Shown here: positions 1 through 8,830 of the stretch, in pieces
Numbering within the stretch: position 1 is the stretch's first letter
Layout: each line of letters starts with the position of its first letter
DNA from: an uncultured Cryomorphaceae bacterium
Lineage (GTDB): Bacteria; Bacteroidota; Bacteroidia; Flavobacteriales; Schleiferiaceae
DNA length: 64,000 nt
Assembly (NCBI GenBank): GCA_937120475.1
Contig: CAKZJV010000007.1
Location: forward strand, 1,256,068 to 1,320,067
Direction: 5' to 3'
The notes under the pieces: generated by a model
The model's input: only the letters and a program-made list of their open reading frames with translations
What the model was told of the DNA's origin: nothing
The model's database searches: none
Made by a program: the position numbers and the translations under genes

Positions 1-769
1 GATACTCGGAAGTTCCATCAGCTTCAGCCTGCGCGGCCATTTCCTTATCCATTCCATCAATATACCTGCCCACAAACTGCATAATGGGTTTTTTAGTAAG
101 TTTTTCTACCAAAAAGGGTAATGCCTTTACGGTTTGCAGGCAATTGCGGGCATGGGAGTGAGAACCTGAGGTTACAATCACCGGAGCTTTTTCAGTATCT
201 GGTTCTGGTAAATCAATACCTCGCAAACGCTCAATATCAGTGCTGTTCCGAGTAATTTCAATGGGTGTTTTTACGCCTTTAAACAAAGTACTCATGGATT
301 CAGAAACCACGGTAATTCCGTCCAGCTTATTGATGACGGATTTTTCATAGAGCCGAAAAAAGTTACCTAAAAAGGATGGCAGACCCCAATTGGCGAAACG
401 CCCGGCATAATTCTCATGGATATCATAAATAACCACCGATTTAGGAACTTTTTTTTGGAGAAAACCGATATGTGGTAAAATATCCGGATCATGAAACTCA
501 TAAACCTCTGCTCGCAATTCAATTGCAGCCTTAACCACTGCCTTTGATCCCTGCCACCTCCTTTGACAGCCTGAAAGGTGGGCTAAACAATGAACCTTAA
601 CACCCAAGGATTCAAAGTCTCCTGTTTCCTGCCCCTCTTCACAAATGGCTACCAGGTGTACCTCGTGCCCTAAGCGGGCGAGGCCAGCACAAGCTCTTTG
701 AAAAATGCGGTCATCTTCCCAGTCATGCATACTGGTTATATGACATATTTTTAATTTACGTCCGGTCAC
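1..769 (-). CDS. Glycosyltransferase family 4 protein, N-terminal part (cut by window start)
   Basis: An open minus-strand frame runs off the left edge; about 256 residues are visible. The N-terminus reads VTGRKLKICHITSMHDWEDD, the usual first beta strand of a GT-B enzyme, followed by a GLARLGHEVHLVA segment and a YEFHDPDILPHIG segment, both typical of the acceptor-side domain of GT4 enzymes from Bacteroidota polysaccharide loci. The donor-binding C-terminal half with the E-x7-E motif lies outside the window. I chose the GTG at 769 because an in-frame stop lies 21 bases upstream and no ATG precedes the conserved KICHIT strand. It is the last visible gene of the polysaccharide operon, 39 bases after the preceding stop. 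It probably adds a sugar to the repeat unit at the inner membrane; donor and linkage cannot be told. Confidence 0.85.
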   Translation of the reverse strand, partial: MTGRKLKICHITSMHDWEDDRIFQRACAGLARLGHEVHLVAICEEGQETGDFESLGVKVHCLAHLSGCQRRWQGSKAVVKAAIELRAEVYEFHDPDILPHIGFLQKKVPKSVVIYDIHENYAGRFANWGLPSFLGNFFRLYEKSVINKLDGITVVSESMSTLFKGVKTPIEITRNSTDIERLRGIDLPEPDTEKAPVIVTSGSHSHARNCLQTVKALPFLVEKLTKKPIMQFVGRYIDGMDKEMAAQAEADGTSEY

Positions 770-808
770 GGTTTCTATGTTCCAAGGTTAAGCCAAATGT
801 TCTGATAA

Positions 809-1771
809 TTACTTGTAGCGCATTGCTGCAAAGTAAGTTTTGCCCAACAACGAAAAGGGTATTTGAATTCGGTACTTCAGCGTTGGTTCGCCACCCATAA
901 GTCGGTAGTAATTAGCTACGCCTGGTATATTACTTCCTTCAAAATCGAAATTTAACTTTTGTTCCATCGCCTTTTGTATAGCCAAGTAAGTGGACAGTAT
1001 ATTCGAACGGTTCAATAAGCTATCTTCATGATTTATAGAAGCATTAACCAGGTGGTAAGCACTGAAAGAATCATAAGGACAGTAGGCTCCTGATAATGCT
1101 TTACCGTCAGGTGTGTATAAAACCAATGCATAGGCCTGATCATCCCTAAGCGATTCCATTATTTTTCGCAGTACTTTTTTACTGGCATCAAAACCACTTT
1201 TCTTTCCGGTTTCGGTTTGCAACCACAGCAGATCTTCTATGCACTGCGGTCCTTCCTTCAATAGGATATCTCCATTGTCCATAGCCTTCAATAACTTCTT
1301 CAGATACCGCCTTTTGGAAGAATGTATAAAGTTCTGTCCGAAATCAGGGGTATATTTGAAGATATGGGTTTGGCTGGCCATTATGGAAGCCCCTAACTGG
1401 TTATAATTAATAATGTCATTATCCGGTAAGGCTAATTGCCATTCTACCAGGGGTTGCTTTTTAAAACCCTTCAGCATTTGGGAAACAACAGCCCCTTCAT
1501 CCTTAACCCTTTTCGGTATTAAAACTGGGCCGTAGGTATATCCGTAGGGTGGAATGTGCGAAGCGCGCAAACCATACTTTTTAGTAGTAAGCTGAGGTAA
1601 GGCACCCACAATATCATCCTCCTCAAAAGCCACGGCCACGTGAAGATCATTCCCCACCGCGCGTAAAAATTCAAGCTGCTGGAATATAGTCGCATTTTCC
1701 TTTAGAAAATGATTCAGAGCCTCATGAGCTTGGGCTTGTTTATCATTAAGTATTTCAATGCGTAATGCCAT
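809..1771 (-). CDS. FemAB-like (GNAT-fold) acyltransferase
   Basis: About 320 residues with the layout of FemAB/BioF2-like N-acyltransferases: an N-terminal subdomain with an HIPPYGYTYGPVLI segment, a central basic stretch (SSKRRYLKKLLKA) before the second GNAT lobe, and a C-terminal FDFEGSNIPGVANYYRLMGG motif, matching the FDFxGs...ii...FK.GfG pattern of the family. Members transfer an acyl or aminoacyl group to an amine, for example on a peptidoglycan bridge or an amino sugar. It stands next to another FemAB-like gene and a CapK-like ligase, so the three may decorate the polysaccharide. A TTG codon lies one codon upstream; the ATG at 1771 is preferred. Substrate unknown. Confidence 0.75.
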   Translation of the reverse strand: MALRIEILNDKQAQAHEALNHFLKENATIFQQLEFLRAVGNDLHVAVAFEEDDIVGALPQLTTKKYGLRASHIPPYGYTYGPVLIPKRVKDEGAVVSQMLKGFKKQPLVEWQLALPDNDIINYNQLGASIMASQTHIFKYTPDFGQNFIHSSKRRYLKKLLKAMDNGDILLKEGPQCIEDLLWLQTETGKKSGFDASKKVLRKIMESLRDDQAYALVLYTPDGKALSGAYCPYDSFSAYHLVNASINHEDSLLNRSNILSTYLAIQKAMEQKLNFDFEGSNIPGVANYYRLMGGEPTLKYRIQIPFSLLGKTYFAAMRYK

Positions 1772-1817
1772 CAAAGCATTTTTTCGGGTAAATAAATGAT
1801 GTGAAGAAAAACGAAGG

Positions 1818-2642
1818 TCACTGTTTTGGTATTCCTCGCTTTATCCATTTATTCAAAAACTTGGGATAGGGAATAATTCCTCCGAGCAGTTCAGTTTTAA
1901 AGGGTATTTCCGTCACCTCAAAACCAAAGCTTTCCTTAAAGCTATCTAAAGTGGGACGTGTACTTTTACCCCCATACCACATCTCTTTTATACCACCTCG
2001 CTTCTGAAGATTGGTCAAAATGGAATACACTATGGCATCAATAGGACTGGTTTGTAGTAAATCCGTATCACTTTTAACTCCGTCAACAATTACCCGGTCA
2101 CCAATTACGTGAAGACAAATGTAGGCCGACATGGTACCCTCACTAAAGGCACACCAGAATTCCGTGTAATTGGCTACATCTGTAATTATTTTCCACCAAG
2201 CACCTCCTTCATCATCATCGTAAAACTCCGGGGGGTGACCGTGACCGTTACGTATGGCAGTGGATTTTAGTATTCTCCGGATGGATTCCTTATGATCCTC
2301 TACATTTTCAATTTTTTGAACTTCATTCTCCCTTAGCCCTTTACGAATACGTCTTCTTCGGTTGCCACTTTGCAAACCTTCGAGTGACCAATTTTTGATG
2401 GCTTCTTCACCCATTACAAAGGGCATCCAAAAACCGGAGGCCCTGGATTTATCCTTAGGACGGTAATTAAAACCTATGTACGATTGGGTAAAAGCGGGGC
2501 GTGCTTCCTTTGAAGAAAGTGGTTCATACATAAGGGCTGGCTTACAGTAGCCATCTCGGGTGGTTTCCCACCAAACCCCATGGCTTTCATGAAGCTTAAA
2601 ACCACTTTTCTTTTTACCTTCTATGTATTCTTCTTTAGTCAT
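1818..2642 (-). CDS. FemAB/GNAT-like protein of unknown substrate
   Basis: A 274-residue protein without signal peptide. It carries a basic patch at about residues 94-104 (GNRRRRIRKGLRENE) like the one between the two lobes of FemAB-type acyltransferases, then AYICLHVIGDRVIVDG and SPIDAIVYSILTNLQKRGG, which fit the second GNAT lobe (cofactor strand, then helix). It ends in a lysine-rich tail. It is divergent from its neighbour at 809-1771 but has the same general plan, so the two look like distant paralogues. The gene lies 83 bases after a CapK-like ligase and is likely co-transcribed with it. Family membership is inferred from pattern only; a sugar N-acyltransferase role is a guess. Confidence 0.6.
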   Translation of the reverse strand: MTKEEYIEGKKKSGFKLHESHGVWWETTRDGYCKPALMYEPLSSKEARPAFTQSYIGFNYRPKDKSRASGFWMPFVMGEEAIKNWSLEGLQSGNRRRRIRKGLRENEVQKIENVEDHKESIRRILKSTAIRNGHGHPPEFYDDDEGGAWWKIITDVANYTEFWCAFSEGTMSAYICLHVIGDRVIVDGVKSDTDLLQTSPIDAIVYSILTNLQKRGGIKEMWYGGKSTRPTLDSFKESFGFEVTEIPFKTELLGGIIPYPKFLNKWIKRGIPKQ

Positions 2643-2725
2643 TTAGTCAAAATCTTTCCGTGAAGAGTTTTTAAATCCCAATTGGCAATAAGAGCAAAGT
2701 GATACTAAACCTTATTAGGTGAATA

Positions 2726-4021
2726 TTAAATTTTTCGCAGTACCAGCGGTTGTTTACCTCGTGACGTCTTGGCAATTTCATCCACCGCTTCGGTTATCAC
2801 CCCCACTTGATTTCCAAGGCGTTTATGGATATGGTTAATGATCATTTCAATTTCTTTTCCGGCTCCTGCCGATTTACCATCGTATTGTATGCTAATCTGG
2901 TCTTCACCGGTTTGAATAAACTGAAGTTGCCCTACTTTGGTCAGGTCTTTTAAGTATGCCACTAACTGCGTGGCCTGGAGTCGTGTTCCGTTGCTACCGG
3001 AAAGGTAATCCTGACTGCGGCCTGCCAATTCAGAGATAAGCCTGGTGCTTCTTCTACACTTACACGTTTCATCGCTGATCACTGCCACATCACCAAGCTC
3101 ATAACGAATAAAGGGCATTGCCAGATTATCCAGATCGGTAACTACTATCCTACCAGGCTCATTTATTACAGGTTGATCGTGTTCATTCAGGGTTTCAACC
3201 AAAACGTGCTCTTCGCAAATATGTAATTGATGGTATTCACATTCAAAGGCAATGGAACCTATTTCATTGCTTCCATAATAGGTATATACGCGGGCGGAGT
3301 AACGATCCTCCAACTCTTTGCGTTGGTGAGGGTATAACATTTCACCGGTTGATACCACTACGTTAATTTTAAAATCCTCTTTGAACTGCGAACGATTAAT
3401 TGATTCCAACAAACCGGTTGCATAGCCTTCCATAGCTACTGGTTTAAAGTCATGCATCATCCGTGTAATGATCCTCACATCCTCATCAGAGCTGGGAAAA
3501 GCCTCACCCACCCGTTTATTGGCCAATCGCATTTTAAGTTTACCTTTTAGGGTACCTCCACCAAAGGCTTTCAAATAAATAGCTCGGTCAGATGGTCGTA
3601 CTCCCCAGTTATACCTAGCTCTCCACAAGGCAGCTTTAGAAATGGCATCGCATTTATAATCACGCCTTATAGTAAGTGGATTACCAGTGGTGCCTCCGGT
3701 AGTAGCTACGATGTATTCACTTTCCTTTTCAGACCATATTTTTTCACCTTGCTCCCGGATAATGGGTTTGTTTAATATGGGAATGTTAATCAACATAGAG
3801 TATGCATTACCCTCCTTAACTTTCGAAGCAAGGTTTACTTCACGCCAGTATGGAACATACTGAGCCGCATAGTTGAGCAATTTTTGTAGGCGGTTTTTCT
3901 GATACTCCTCTAATTTGGCACGATCCCAATCCTGAGATTTAAGCAGTTTTTTAAGTTCATTGATAACCTTAAGGTTTTTTATATTTATAATTCCTAAGGC
4001 TATACGGTCTCCTAGATTCAT
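2726..4021 (-). CDS. CapK/PaaK-like adenylate-forming ligase
   Basis: 431 residues of the phenylacetate-CoA ligase/coenzyme F390 synthetase branch of adenylate-forming enzymes. Visible signatures: the phosphate loop ATTGGTTGNPLTIRR near residues 105-120, YYGSNEIGSIAFECE near 250, and DLDNLAMPFIRYELGDVA near 300, where the IRYELGD element is diagnostic. Such CapK-like proteins recur in capsule loci; family enzymes activate a carboxylic acid with ATP, but capsule substrates are mostly unknown. Two FemAB-like acyltransferases follow directly, so one reading is that this enzyme activates an acid, perhaps an amino acid, which they place on an amino sugar or uronic acid. Start is ATG, 51 bases after the preceding stop. 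Confidence 0.85.
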   Translation of the reverse strand: MNLGDRIALGIINIKNLKVINELKKLLKSQDWDRAKLEEYQKNRLQKLLNYAAQYVPYWREVNLASKVKEGNAYSMLINIPILNKPIIREQGEKIWSEKESEYIVATTGGTTGNPLTIRRDYKCDAISKAALWRARYNWGVRPSDRAIYLKAFGGGTLKGKLKMRLANKRVGEAFPSSDEDVRIITRMMHDFKPVAMEGYATGLLESINRSQFKEDFKINVVVSTGEMLYPHQRKELEDRYSARVYTYYGSNEIGSIAFECEYHQLHICEEHVLVETLNEHDQPVINEPGRIVVTDLDNLAMPFIRYELGDVAVISDETCKCRRSTRLISELAGRSQDYLSGSNGTRLQATQLVAYLKDLTKVGQLQFIQTGEDQISIQYDGKSAGAGKEIEMIINHIHKRLGNQVGVITEAVDEIAKTSRGKQPLVLRKI

Positions 4022-4072
4022 TGGTACCAGATATTATTTTTGGATGAAGAAGTAAACTAAAACTGGTGTGTA

Positions 4073-5431
4073 CTAAGCCGATTTCTGCAATGCGAGTGTG
4101 CCTTGCGCTTGATCATCATTTCTTTTAATGGACAAAGAGGGTGTAAAAATCCGCTTTATCGGTAATATTAGCCCTAATACCAACCAAAAAGTCCGGTCAT
4201 ACGGTATAATCAAACCACCTCTAACCCCCATTATTATAAAGGCTACCAGCATTCCCAACAATAAAGATGCGCTTAGCTTGAATTTAGGTGAATTACTGGC
4301 CCTCAATAACTTCCACAATCTAAACATAGCCCAAAGAACGAGTATGATAAATGAGAGCGTTCCGAGAATACCAGTTTCACCTAAAATAGCACTAACTGTG
4401 TCATGAGCTCCCTGGGGGCCAGCCTCTGTAGCTGTTCGGTCTAATCCCACGCCAAATAGTGGATATTCCTTAACAAACTTCCAAGCCTGTAATTGTTGCT
4501 CTTCAGTTACACTAATCCGGGCAGTGGTACGGGCCGCAATACGTTCATCTTCACCCCCCATGAGAAGTCGGGCTTTAACCGGCTCGGGAGCAAACTGAAA
4601 AGCCCCGATAGCAATCACTAGAAACCCTATTATGGTCACAAAAATTTGAGATTTATTCTTGAATATTCGAAAAGCTCCAAAGCCTACCATCACCATTACT
4701 ATAATAATAGTTCCATAAAAGTTGGTTCTGGAACCAGACAATACCAAACCCGAAAGACAGAAAAAAAGAAAGCTCCATCCTAACATTTTACGAAGCTTCG
4801 ATTGCGTAGCTGTAACCAAAAGTATAGCCGCAAATATGCCATTCCTAGCAATAATCCCCAATGAGTTAGGGTTACCTCCACCTAATGTAGGTGCTCTCAT
4901 AGTTTCTTCGTTGAGGTCGGTTGGAGCCTGAGTTCCCACCATAGAGTATAAGTCAACACCTGTTATATATAATAAAGCTGGGATACAGGCCAGGGCACTG
5001 GCAAGGGCCATAGCTGTGGTGATCATCACCAAGCTTTTCCTTTCATGAATAAGATTTTCCAACATAAGTGCCAGCATACCCAACAATATAAATGTAACCG
5101 CCCCCACAATGGCATTTTTACCATTTTCTGCGGATAACCAGGATAACCCCGAAGTCGTGGCAAAAAGAAGAAACAAGGAAATTTTCTTTAAAAGGTCAGA
5201 CTTAAAGAGCTGGTTTTGAGATTTGGAATGACCCGCTAGGTATATCAACCAGATTATGGTAGTAAGGGCTCCAATAATCCTACCCACGGTCCAACCACCA
5301 AGCTCTGGGAAAAAAGATTCAAAGGGCTGGACTAGGAATATCAACACCACTCCCCATATAGGATTAGTAGTCATCCGATAGAGCACGTACATCACAAAGG
5401 GCACTATGAAAAACAGAACCAGACTATACAT
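4073..5431 (-). CDS. O-antigen ligase/polymerase family membrane protein (Wzy/WaaL-like)
   Basis: 452 residues, strongly hydrophobic, with roughly ten to twelve membrane segments starting at residue 2. The large external loop of the Wzy_C family is recognisable near residues 325-355: FPLFGVGLDRTATEAG, then GAHDTVSAILGETGILG, which matches the H-(N/D)-x(5-7)-E-x-G pattern of O-antigen ligases and polymerases. It acts in the inner membrane with the periplasmic face catalytic, either polymerising repeat units or ligating chains. Since the locus has a Wzx flippase and Wza/Wzc proteins and no other polymerase candidate is seen, the Wzy role is favoured by context, but sequence alone does not separate the two. 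Confidence 0.85.
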   Translation of the reverse strand: MYSLVLFFIVPFVMYVLYRMTTNPIWGVVLIFLVQPFESFFPELGGWTVGRIIGALTTIIWLIYLAGHSKSQNQLFKSDLLKKISLFLLFATTSGLSWLSAENGKNAIVGAVTFILLGMLALMLENLIHERKSLVMITTAMALASALACIPALLYITGVDLYSMVGTQAPTDLNEETMRAPTLGGGNPNSLGIIARNGIFAAILLVTATQSKLRKMLGWSFLFFCLSGLVLSGSRTNFYGTIIIVMVMVGFGAFRIFKNKSQIFVTIIGFLVIAIGAFQFAPEPVKARLLMGGEDERIAARTTARISVTEEQQLQAWKFVKEYPLFGVGLDRTATEAGPQGAHDTVSAILGETGILGTLSFIILVLWAMFRLWKLLRASNSPKFKLSASLLLGMLVAFIIMGVRGGLIIPYDRTFWLVLGLILPIKRIFTPSLSIKRNDDQAQGTLALQKSA

Positions 5432-5481
5432 ACGTCTTTACGATTTCATGGTTTATGTAACCTCTTCCCACCATAGTCTAA

Positions 5482-6519
5482 TCAAGCCAAATGTTTATGT
5501 TTCACCTTAGTATCGGTTTCAAGAGCCTTTTGCACTCGTAATATATAATTCTTTGATTCGTACTCGCTGCCCAAAATCATATGCTCAGCAAAGAGATATG
5601 ACCTCATTTCTATCTCGGGAAATATCCTGGCCAATGTGAACATTGCCGATGAAAAATGCCCAGCAAATATTGCCGGCCTGGGTTTGTCCAGAAACATCAA
5701 TTCCAGGGGCATATTAAATTCAGTTGTTTCACATATTTCGCTGATCCTCTCACGCATATGTTTCGACTCACTTCTATGATGTACGTATTTAAAGTGAAGC
5801 CCACTTCCCGATACATCCTCCATTACCTTTTTCAGCGACCAAAGATAGTTTTCTTCGGAAACAAGCTTCCGGTCTACAATATGCGATCCAATAAAAAGGA
5901 ACTCATCGGTTTGGGGGTGCTGCTTCACCTTAGATTGAACCCAGGTATAGTTATTATGAACCAATTTGTCACCTCCCCTAACCGGAAAGTCAAACATGGA
6001 AAAAAAGGTGATTTTGCCAGGGGGTCGATAAGCGGGTGGCAATATCCCTTGGTAGAGAATATTTTTAGCCAGTATGCGAAGCGATCTAAAGTGATAGGCA
6101 TTGTAAAACTTTCCCTGGCCACGTTTGTCAGCTACATTCAGTGTAGGGGTACCATCATCCAATACCGTAATGGCCGAAACCTTGTTTTTCACCTTTAAAA
6201 TAAAAGGGTACAGGTTTCCATCCACCAGGTTACCGACTATGATTTCATCGGGCTGGCATTTATTAAAAGTACCCTCCAAAAAAGCCTGGCTCCTGGTGAA
6301 AAACTCGCGGTCTGATTTATAATCACTTGGCTTTTCCCATTCAAGTCTGTACAGCTCCGACCACATTCCATCTGTACCCAATTGATTAATTCCCTCAATA
6401 CCCTTGGTATGCCTGGTCATAATGGCAATATGATCATCTCCCCCTCCCTGCTGATACACATACTCAATAGCATTGAGATAATGGGAGGGGTTAACAACAA
6501 CAAATAGTCGTTTGCTCAT
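5482..6519 (-). CDS. Putative sialyltransferase-like glycosyltransferase (GT52/polysialyltransferase-like)
   Basis: 345 residues starting MSKRLFVVVNPSHYLNAIEY, the usual opening of bacterial GT-B sialyltransferases and polysialyltransferases. Three features fit that class: a D/E-D/E-G motif in ITVLDDGTPTLN near residue 125, a His-containing segment YVHHRSESKHM near 250 where the HP motif is expected (here HHR, not HP), and a paired serine HFSSAMF near 288 like the S motif. The product would use a CMP-activated donor in the cytoplasm. The context agrees: two cytidylyltransferases and NeuB/NeuC lie in the operon. The gene follows the dehydrogenase by 3 bases. Family assignment rests on motifs, not on full-length similarity, and the imperfect HP motif lowers certainty. 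Confidence 0.6.
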   Translation of the reverse strand: MSKRLFVVVNPSHYLNAIEYVYQQGGGDDHIAIMTRHTKGIEGINQLGTDGMWSELYRLEWEKPSDYKSDREFFTRSQAFLEGTFNKCQPDEIIVGNLVDGNLYPFILKVKNKVSAITVLDDGTPTLNVADKRGQGKFYNAYHFRSLRILAKNILYQGILPPAYRPPGKITFFSMFDFPVRGGDKLVHNNYTWVQSKVKQHPQTDEFLFIGSHIVDRKLVSEENYLWSLKKVMEDVSGSGLHFKYVHHRSESKHMRERISEICETTEFNMPLELMFLDKPRPAIFAGHFSSAMFTLARIFPEIEMRSYLFAEHMILGSEYESKNYILRVQKALETDTKVKHKHLA

Positions 6520-6522
6520 CTC

Positions 6523-7467
6523 TTAAAGGATGTTCATTGGCTTTTCACCATTAAACAATCGCAAGGCGTTACTGGCTGCTCCCCTTCTCAGATCGAGAAT
6601 TGAAGATTGGGAAAAATACGAGGTATGTGGGTTTATAATCAATCGCCCCTGCAGCCAATCGGGCTGGTCTCTCCAGGCCTGGATAAGTATATTATCGCCA
6701 GGTGGTTCCTGGGGAATTACATCCAGGTATGCGAATGACAACTTTCCGGACTTCAAGCTATCATGCAGTACAGAAAGGTCAGACAAGATACCACCACGGG
6801 CTGTATTCACCAATGCTGCACCATCCTTCATCGCTGAAATGAAATCCTGGTTTACCATTCCCAATGTTTCCGGGCTCAACGGGCAATGGATGCTGACTAT
6901 ATCGGCTTCAACAAGAAGTTCAGATAGTGAATGGACCCGTTTTGCTCTAACAACCTTCTCATGCCCGCTCTCTTTGAAAGGATCAAAGAACATCGTTTGA
7001 AAGCCCAGGTACTGGCACTTCAGCAATACGCTTGTTCCGATACGCCCGGCACCGATCACTCCAACTTTGGTTTGATTAGCACGTTTGATATGTGGTAAGA
7101 TGTTTTCCTGCCAGGTGTCCGTCAACTTTCGAGCGATAGAATCATAGCGTAAAACTCCCCGGCTTATTGCCATGATAAAGGTGATCGCAGTATCAGAAAC
7201 CTCATCCACGCCATAATCAGGATTATTACAGCAGGTAATACCTTTTGACTTCAGATAATTCACATCCAGGTTATCAAAACCTACCCCGTACCGCTGAACA
7301 CCCCTGAGTTTTGAAAGATCTTTCACGTATTCAGCATCAATCTTATCATGCCAAACCAAAAGAACTTCGGTATCAGGCCCAGGTCCGGTACCTACCAGTT
7401 CGCCCAGTATTTCGAGTTCTTCAGCGGATGGAGAATCAAAGTAGTCTGTTATCGCAATCTTGGCCAT
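6523..7467 (-). CDS. D-isomer-specific 2-hydroxyacid dehydrogenase
   Basis: 314 residues, a full-length member of the NAD-dependent D-2-hydroxyacid dehydrogenase family. The nucleotide-binding motif VGVIGAGRIGTS lies near residue 135. All three catalytic residues are visible: Arg in LVNTARGGILSD (about 224), Glu in YLDVIPQEPP (about 253) and His in INPHTSYFS (about 281). The enzyme interconverts a 2-keto acid and a D-2-hydroxy acid. Its substrate is unknown. It sits within a tightly coupled block with an FAH-fold protein, a cytidylyltransferase and a GAPDH-like enzyme (11 and 3 bases to its neighbours), so it probably acts in the making of a polysaccharide building block, not in central metabolism. 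Confidence 0.88.
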   Translation of the reverse strand: MAKIAITDYFDSPSAEELEILGELVGTGPGPDTEVLLVWHDKIDAEYVKDLSKLRGVQRYGVGFDNLDVNYLKSKGITCCNNPDYGVDEVSDTAITFIMAISRGVLRYDSIARKLTDTWQENILPHIKRANQTKVGVIGAGRIGTSVLLKCQYLGFQTMFFDPFKESGHEKVVRAKRVHSLSELLVEADIVSIHCPLSPETLGMVNQDFISAMKDGAALVNTARGGILSDLSVLHDSLKSGKLSFAYLDVIPQEPPGDNILIQAWRDQPDWLQGRLIINPHTSYFSQSSILDLRRGAASNALRLFNGEKPMNIL

Positions 7468-7478
7468 CTCTCTGCTAT

Positions 7479-8081
7479 TTATACAATACTATATTCCAGT
7501 GATCCAATATTCTCAATGGTCTGAACTACCTTATCACCGGCATTGATGATATTATTTTCCACCCCACTTGGTGTTCCGGTCAGTATAATATCACCTTCTT
7601 CCAGTCGTGTAATTTGTGATATAAAAGACACACTTTTTGCCGTATCATAAATCATATCACGCAAGTAACCCGATTGGGTAAGTTTTCCATTTATTTCCGT
7701 TTCCAGCTTAAGAGGGGGAAGTTCCTTTAAGTCCATTTTAAGGCATACATCGAGAGTAGGACAGAAATTGAACCGGCTTTTGGAAAAACCCAGATGATGA
7801 TCCCTGCTATGTAGGTTGGAACACGTTATATCGGCACAAACTGTAAACCCCTTTATATAATCCTTTGCATCTTCAACCCCTACATTTTCACAGGTTCTTG
7901 AAATAATAATACCCAGTTCAACTTCTGTCCACATACTTTCAGAGTTGGACGGATAAGGAACCTCAGCCCCTGAAAAACAGAGGGCTGAGAGTGATTTTAC
8001 AAAATAAAGTGGTATCTGGTCACTAAGCCCAACACCTTTGTAATTCAGGGCTAAACAATGGATATTCCTGGGGTTGATCAT
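7479..8081 (-). CDS. Fumarylacetoacetate hydrolase (FAH) superfamily protein
   Basis: 200 residues, near the lower size limit of the FAH catalytic fold. The metal site is recognisable: Glu pair in MWTEVELGIII (about residue 53), Asp in VCADITCSNLHSRD (about 92), and the closing ILTGTPSGV loop near 170. Family members hydrolyse or decarboxylate acylpyruvates, or dehydrate 2-keto-3-deoxy sugar acids, with Mg2+ or Mn2+. The start ATG overlaps the stop of the preceding cytidylyltransferase by one base (TAATG), which implies translational coupling. A catabolic role is not supported by the neighbours; an action on a 2-keto acid intermediate of an unusual sugar acid is inferred. Reaction not determined. 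Confidence 0.85.
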   Translation of the reverse strand: MINPRNIHCLALNYKGVGLSDQIPLYFVKSLSALCFSGAEVPYPSNSESMWTEVELGIIISRTCENVGVEDAKDYIKGFTVCADITCSNLHSRDHHLGFSKSRFNFCPTLDVCLKMDLKELPPLKLETEINGKLTQSGYLRDMIYDTAKSVSFISQITRLEEGDIILTGTPSGVENNIINAGDKVVQTIENIGSLEYSIV

Positions 8082-8830
8082 TAGTTTCTAGGATCTATAT
8101 TTTTATCTAGCAACTCCTGCACAATGTGCGAATACTGTGGTTCACTTTTTTCACCGGAACCCTTAAAACGCGCTACATATTCCGCAAACTGGAAATCTTC
8201 TTCGTAATCAATGTCAATATTAGCTTCGCCATCGGTAGTAAAAAAGCCCAATTTACCGGTGTAAACTCCCCAACCAAGGTTCTCATAGTTGGCGATAAAT
8301 TTCTTGCAGTCAAAAACGGTTATCGCAAAATTTAGGGCCAGTACCGGCTCAAGGTCTTGTGAACGCGGGTGTTTACCAACCCTGGAAAAATTGATTGTTT
8401 CTCCTTTATAAAAACAATGTGTCTGGATTTTTTCACAACACAGCATAGTGTCAAAATCATTGGAAGCAAAGTACTTCCATGCGGCATCCAACTCTTCAGC
8501 AGTAATAAAAGGGGAAGTGGGGTTAACCACCGCGAGGTAGTCTGACTTCTCATTGATCATAAAATCATAGAGATATTCATCTATCAAAGAAGCACTGGTA
8601 GCCAGTTCAGCTTTACGCTTGTAAAACTGAACACCGCTTTCCTTCGCCAGTTCCCCGAAATAATCGCTGTCTGAATTGATATATATATCCTGTAAGTATT
8701 GGGTGCCTTTTAAAGCATCGAGTATATAACTAATCAAAGGCTTACCATTGAGCAGGCGCAGGCTTTTTACCATTACGCGCTGGCTCCCTAGCCTGGCAGG
8801 AACTACAACTTTTACACTACCCTTTCTCAT
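8081..8830 (-). CDS. Acylneuraminate/CMP-sugar cytidylyltransferase-like protein (first of two)
   Basis: 249 residues with the NeuA/SpsF-type fold: VKVVVPARLGSQRV at the N-terminus binds CTP, VVNPTSPFITAEELDAA near 100 is the family PTSP motif, and a C-terminal ANIDIDYEEDFQFAEYV fits the IDxxxDxxxAE ending of NeuA and KdsB. These enzymes activate a 2-keto sugar acid as CMP-sugar. The window has a second copy at 20616-21308 beside neuB and neuC. The copies differ strongly (PARLGSQRV here, ARGGSKGIPGKN there), so they probably serve different acids. It starts directly after the GAPDH-like gene with no gap and overlaps the FAH gene by one base. Confidence 0.82.
   Translation of the reverse strand: MRKGSVKVVVPARLGSQRVMVKSLRLLNGKPLISYILDALKGTQYLQDIYINSDSDYFGELAKESGVQFYKRKAELATSASLIDEYLYDFMINEKSDYLAVVNPTSPFITAEELDAAWKYFASNDFDTMLCCEKIQTHCFYKGETINFSRVGKHPRSQDLEPVLALNFAITVFDCKKFIANYENLGWGVYTGKLGFFTTDGEANIDIDYEEDFQFAEYVARFKGSGEKSEPQYSHIVQELLDKNIDPRN

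Noticed and set aside
5656-6198. Plus-strand frame of 180 codons inside the sialyltransferase-like gene
   Set aside because: No motif, no promoter, and it is antisense to a gene with a full motif set.
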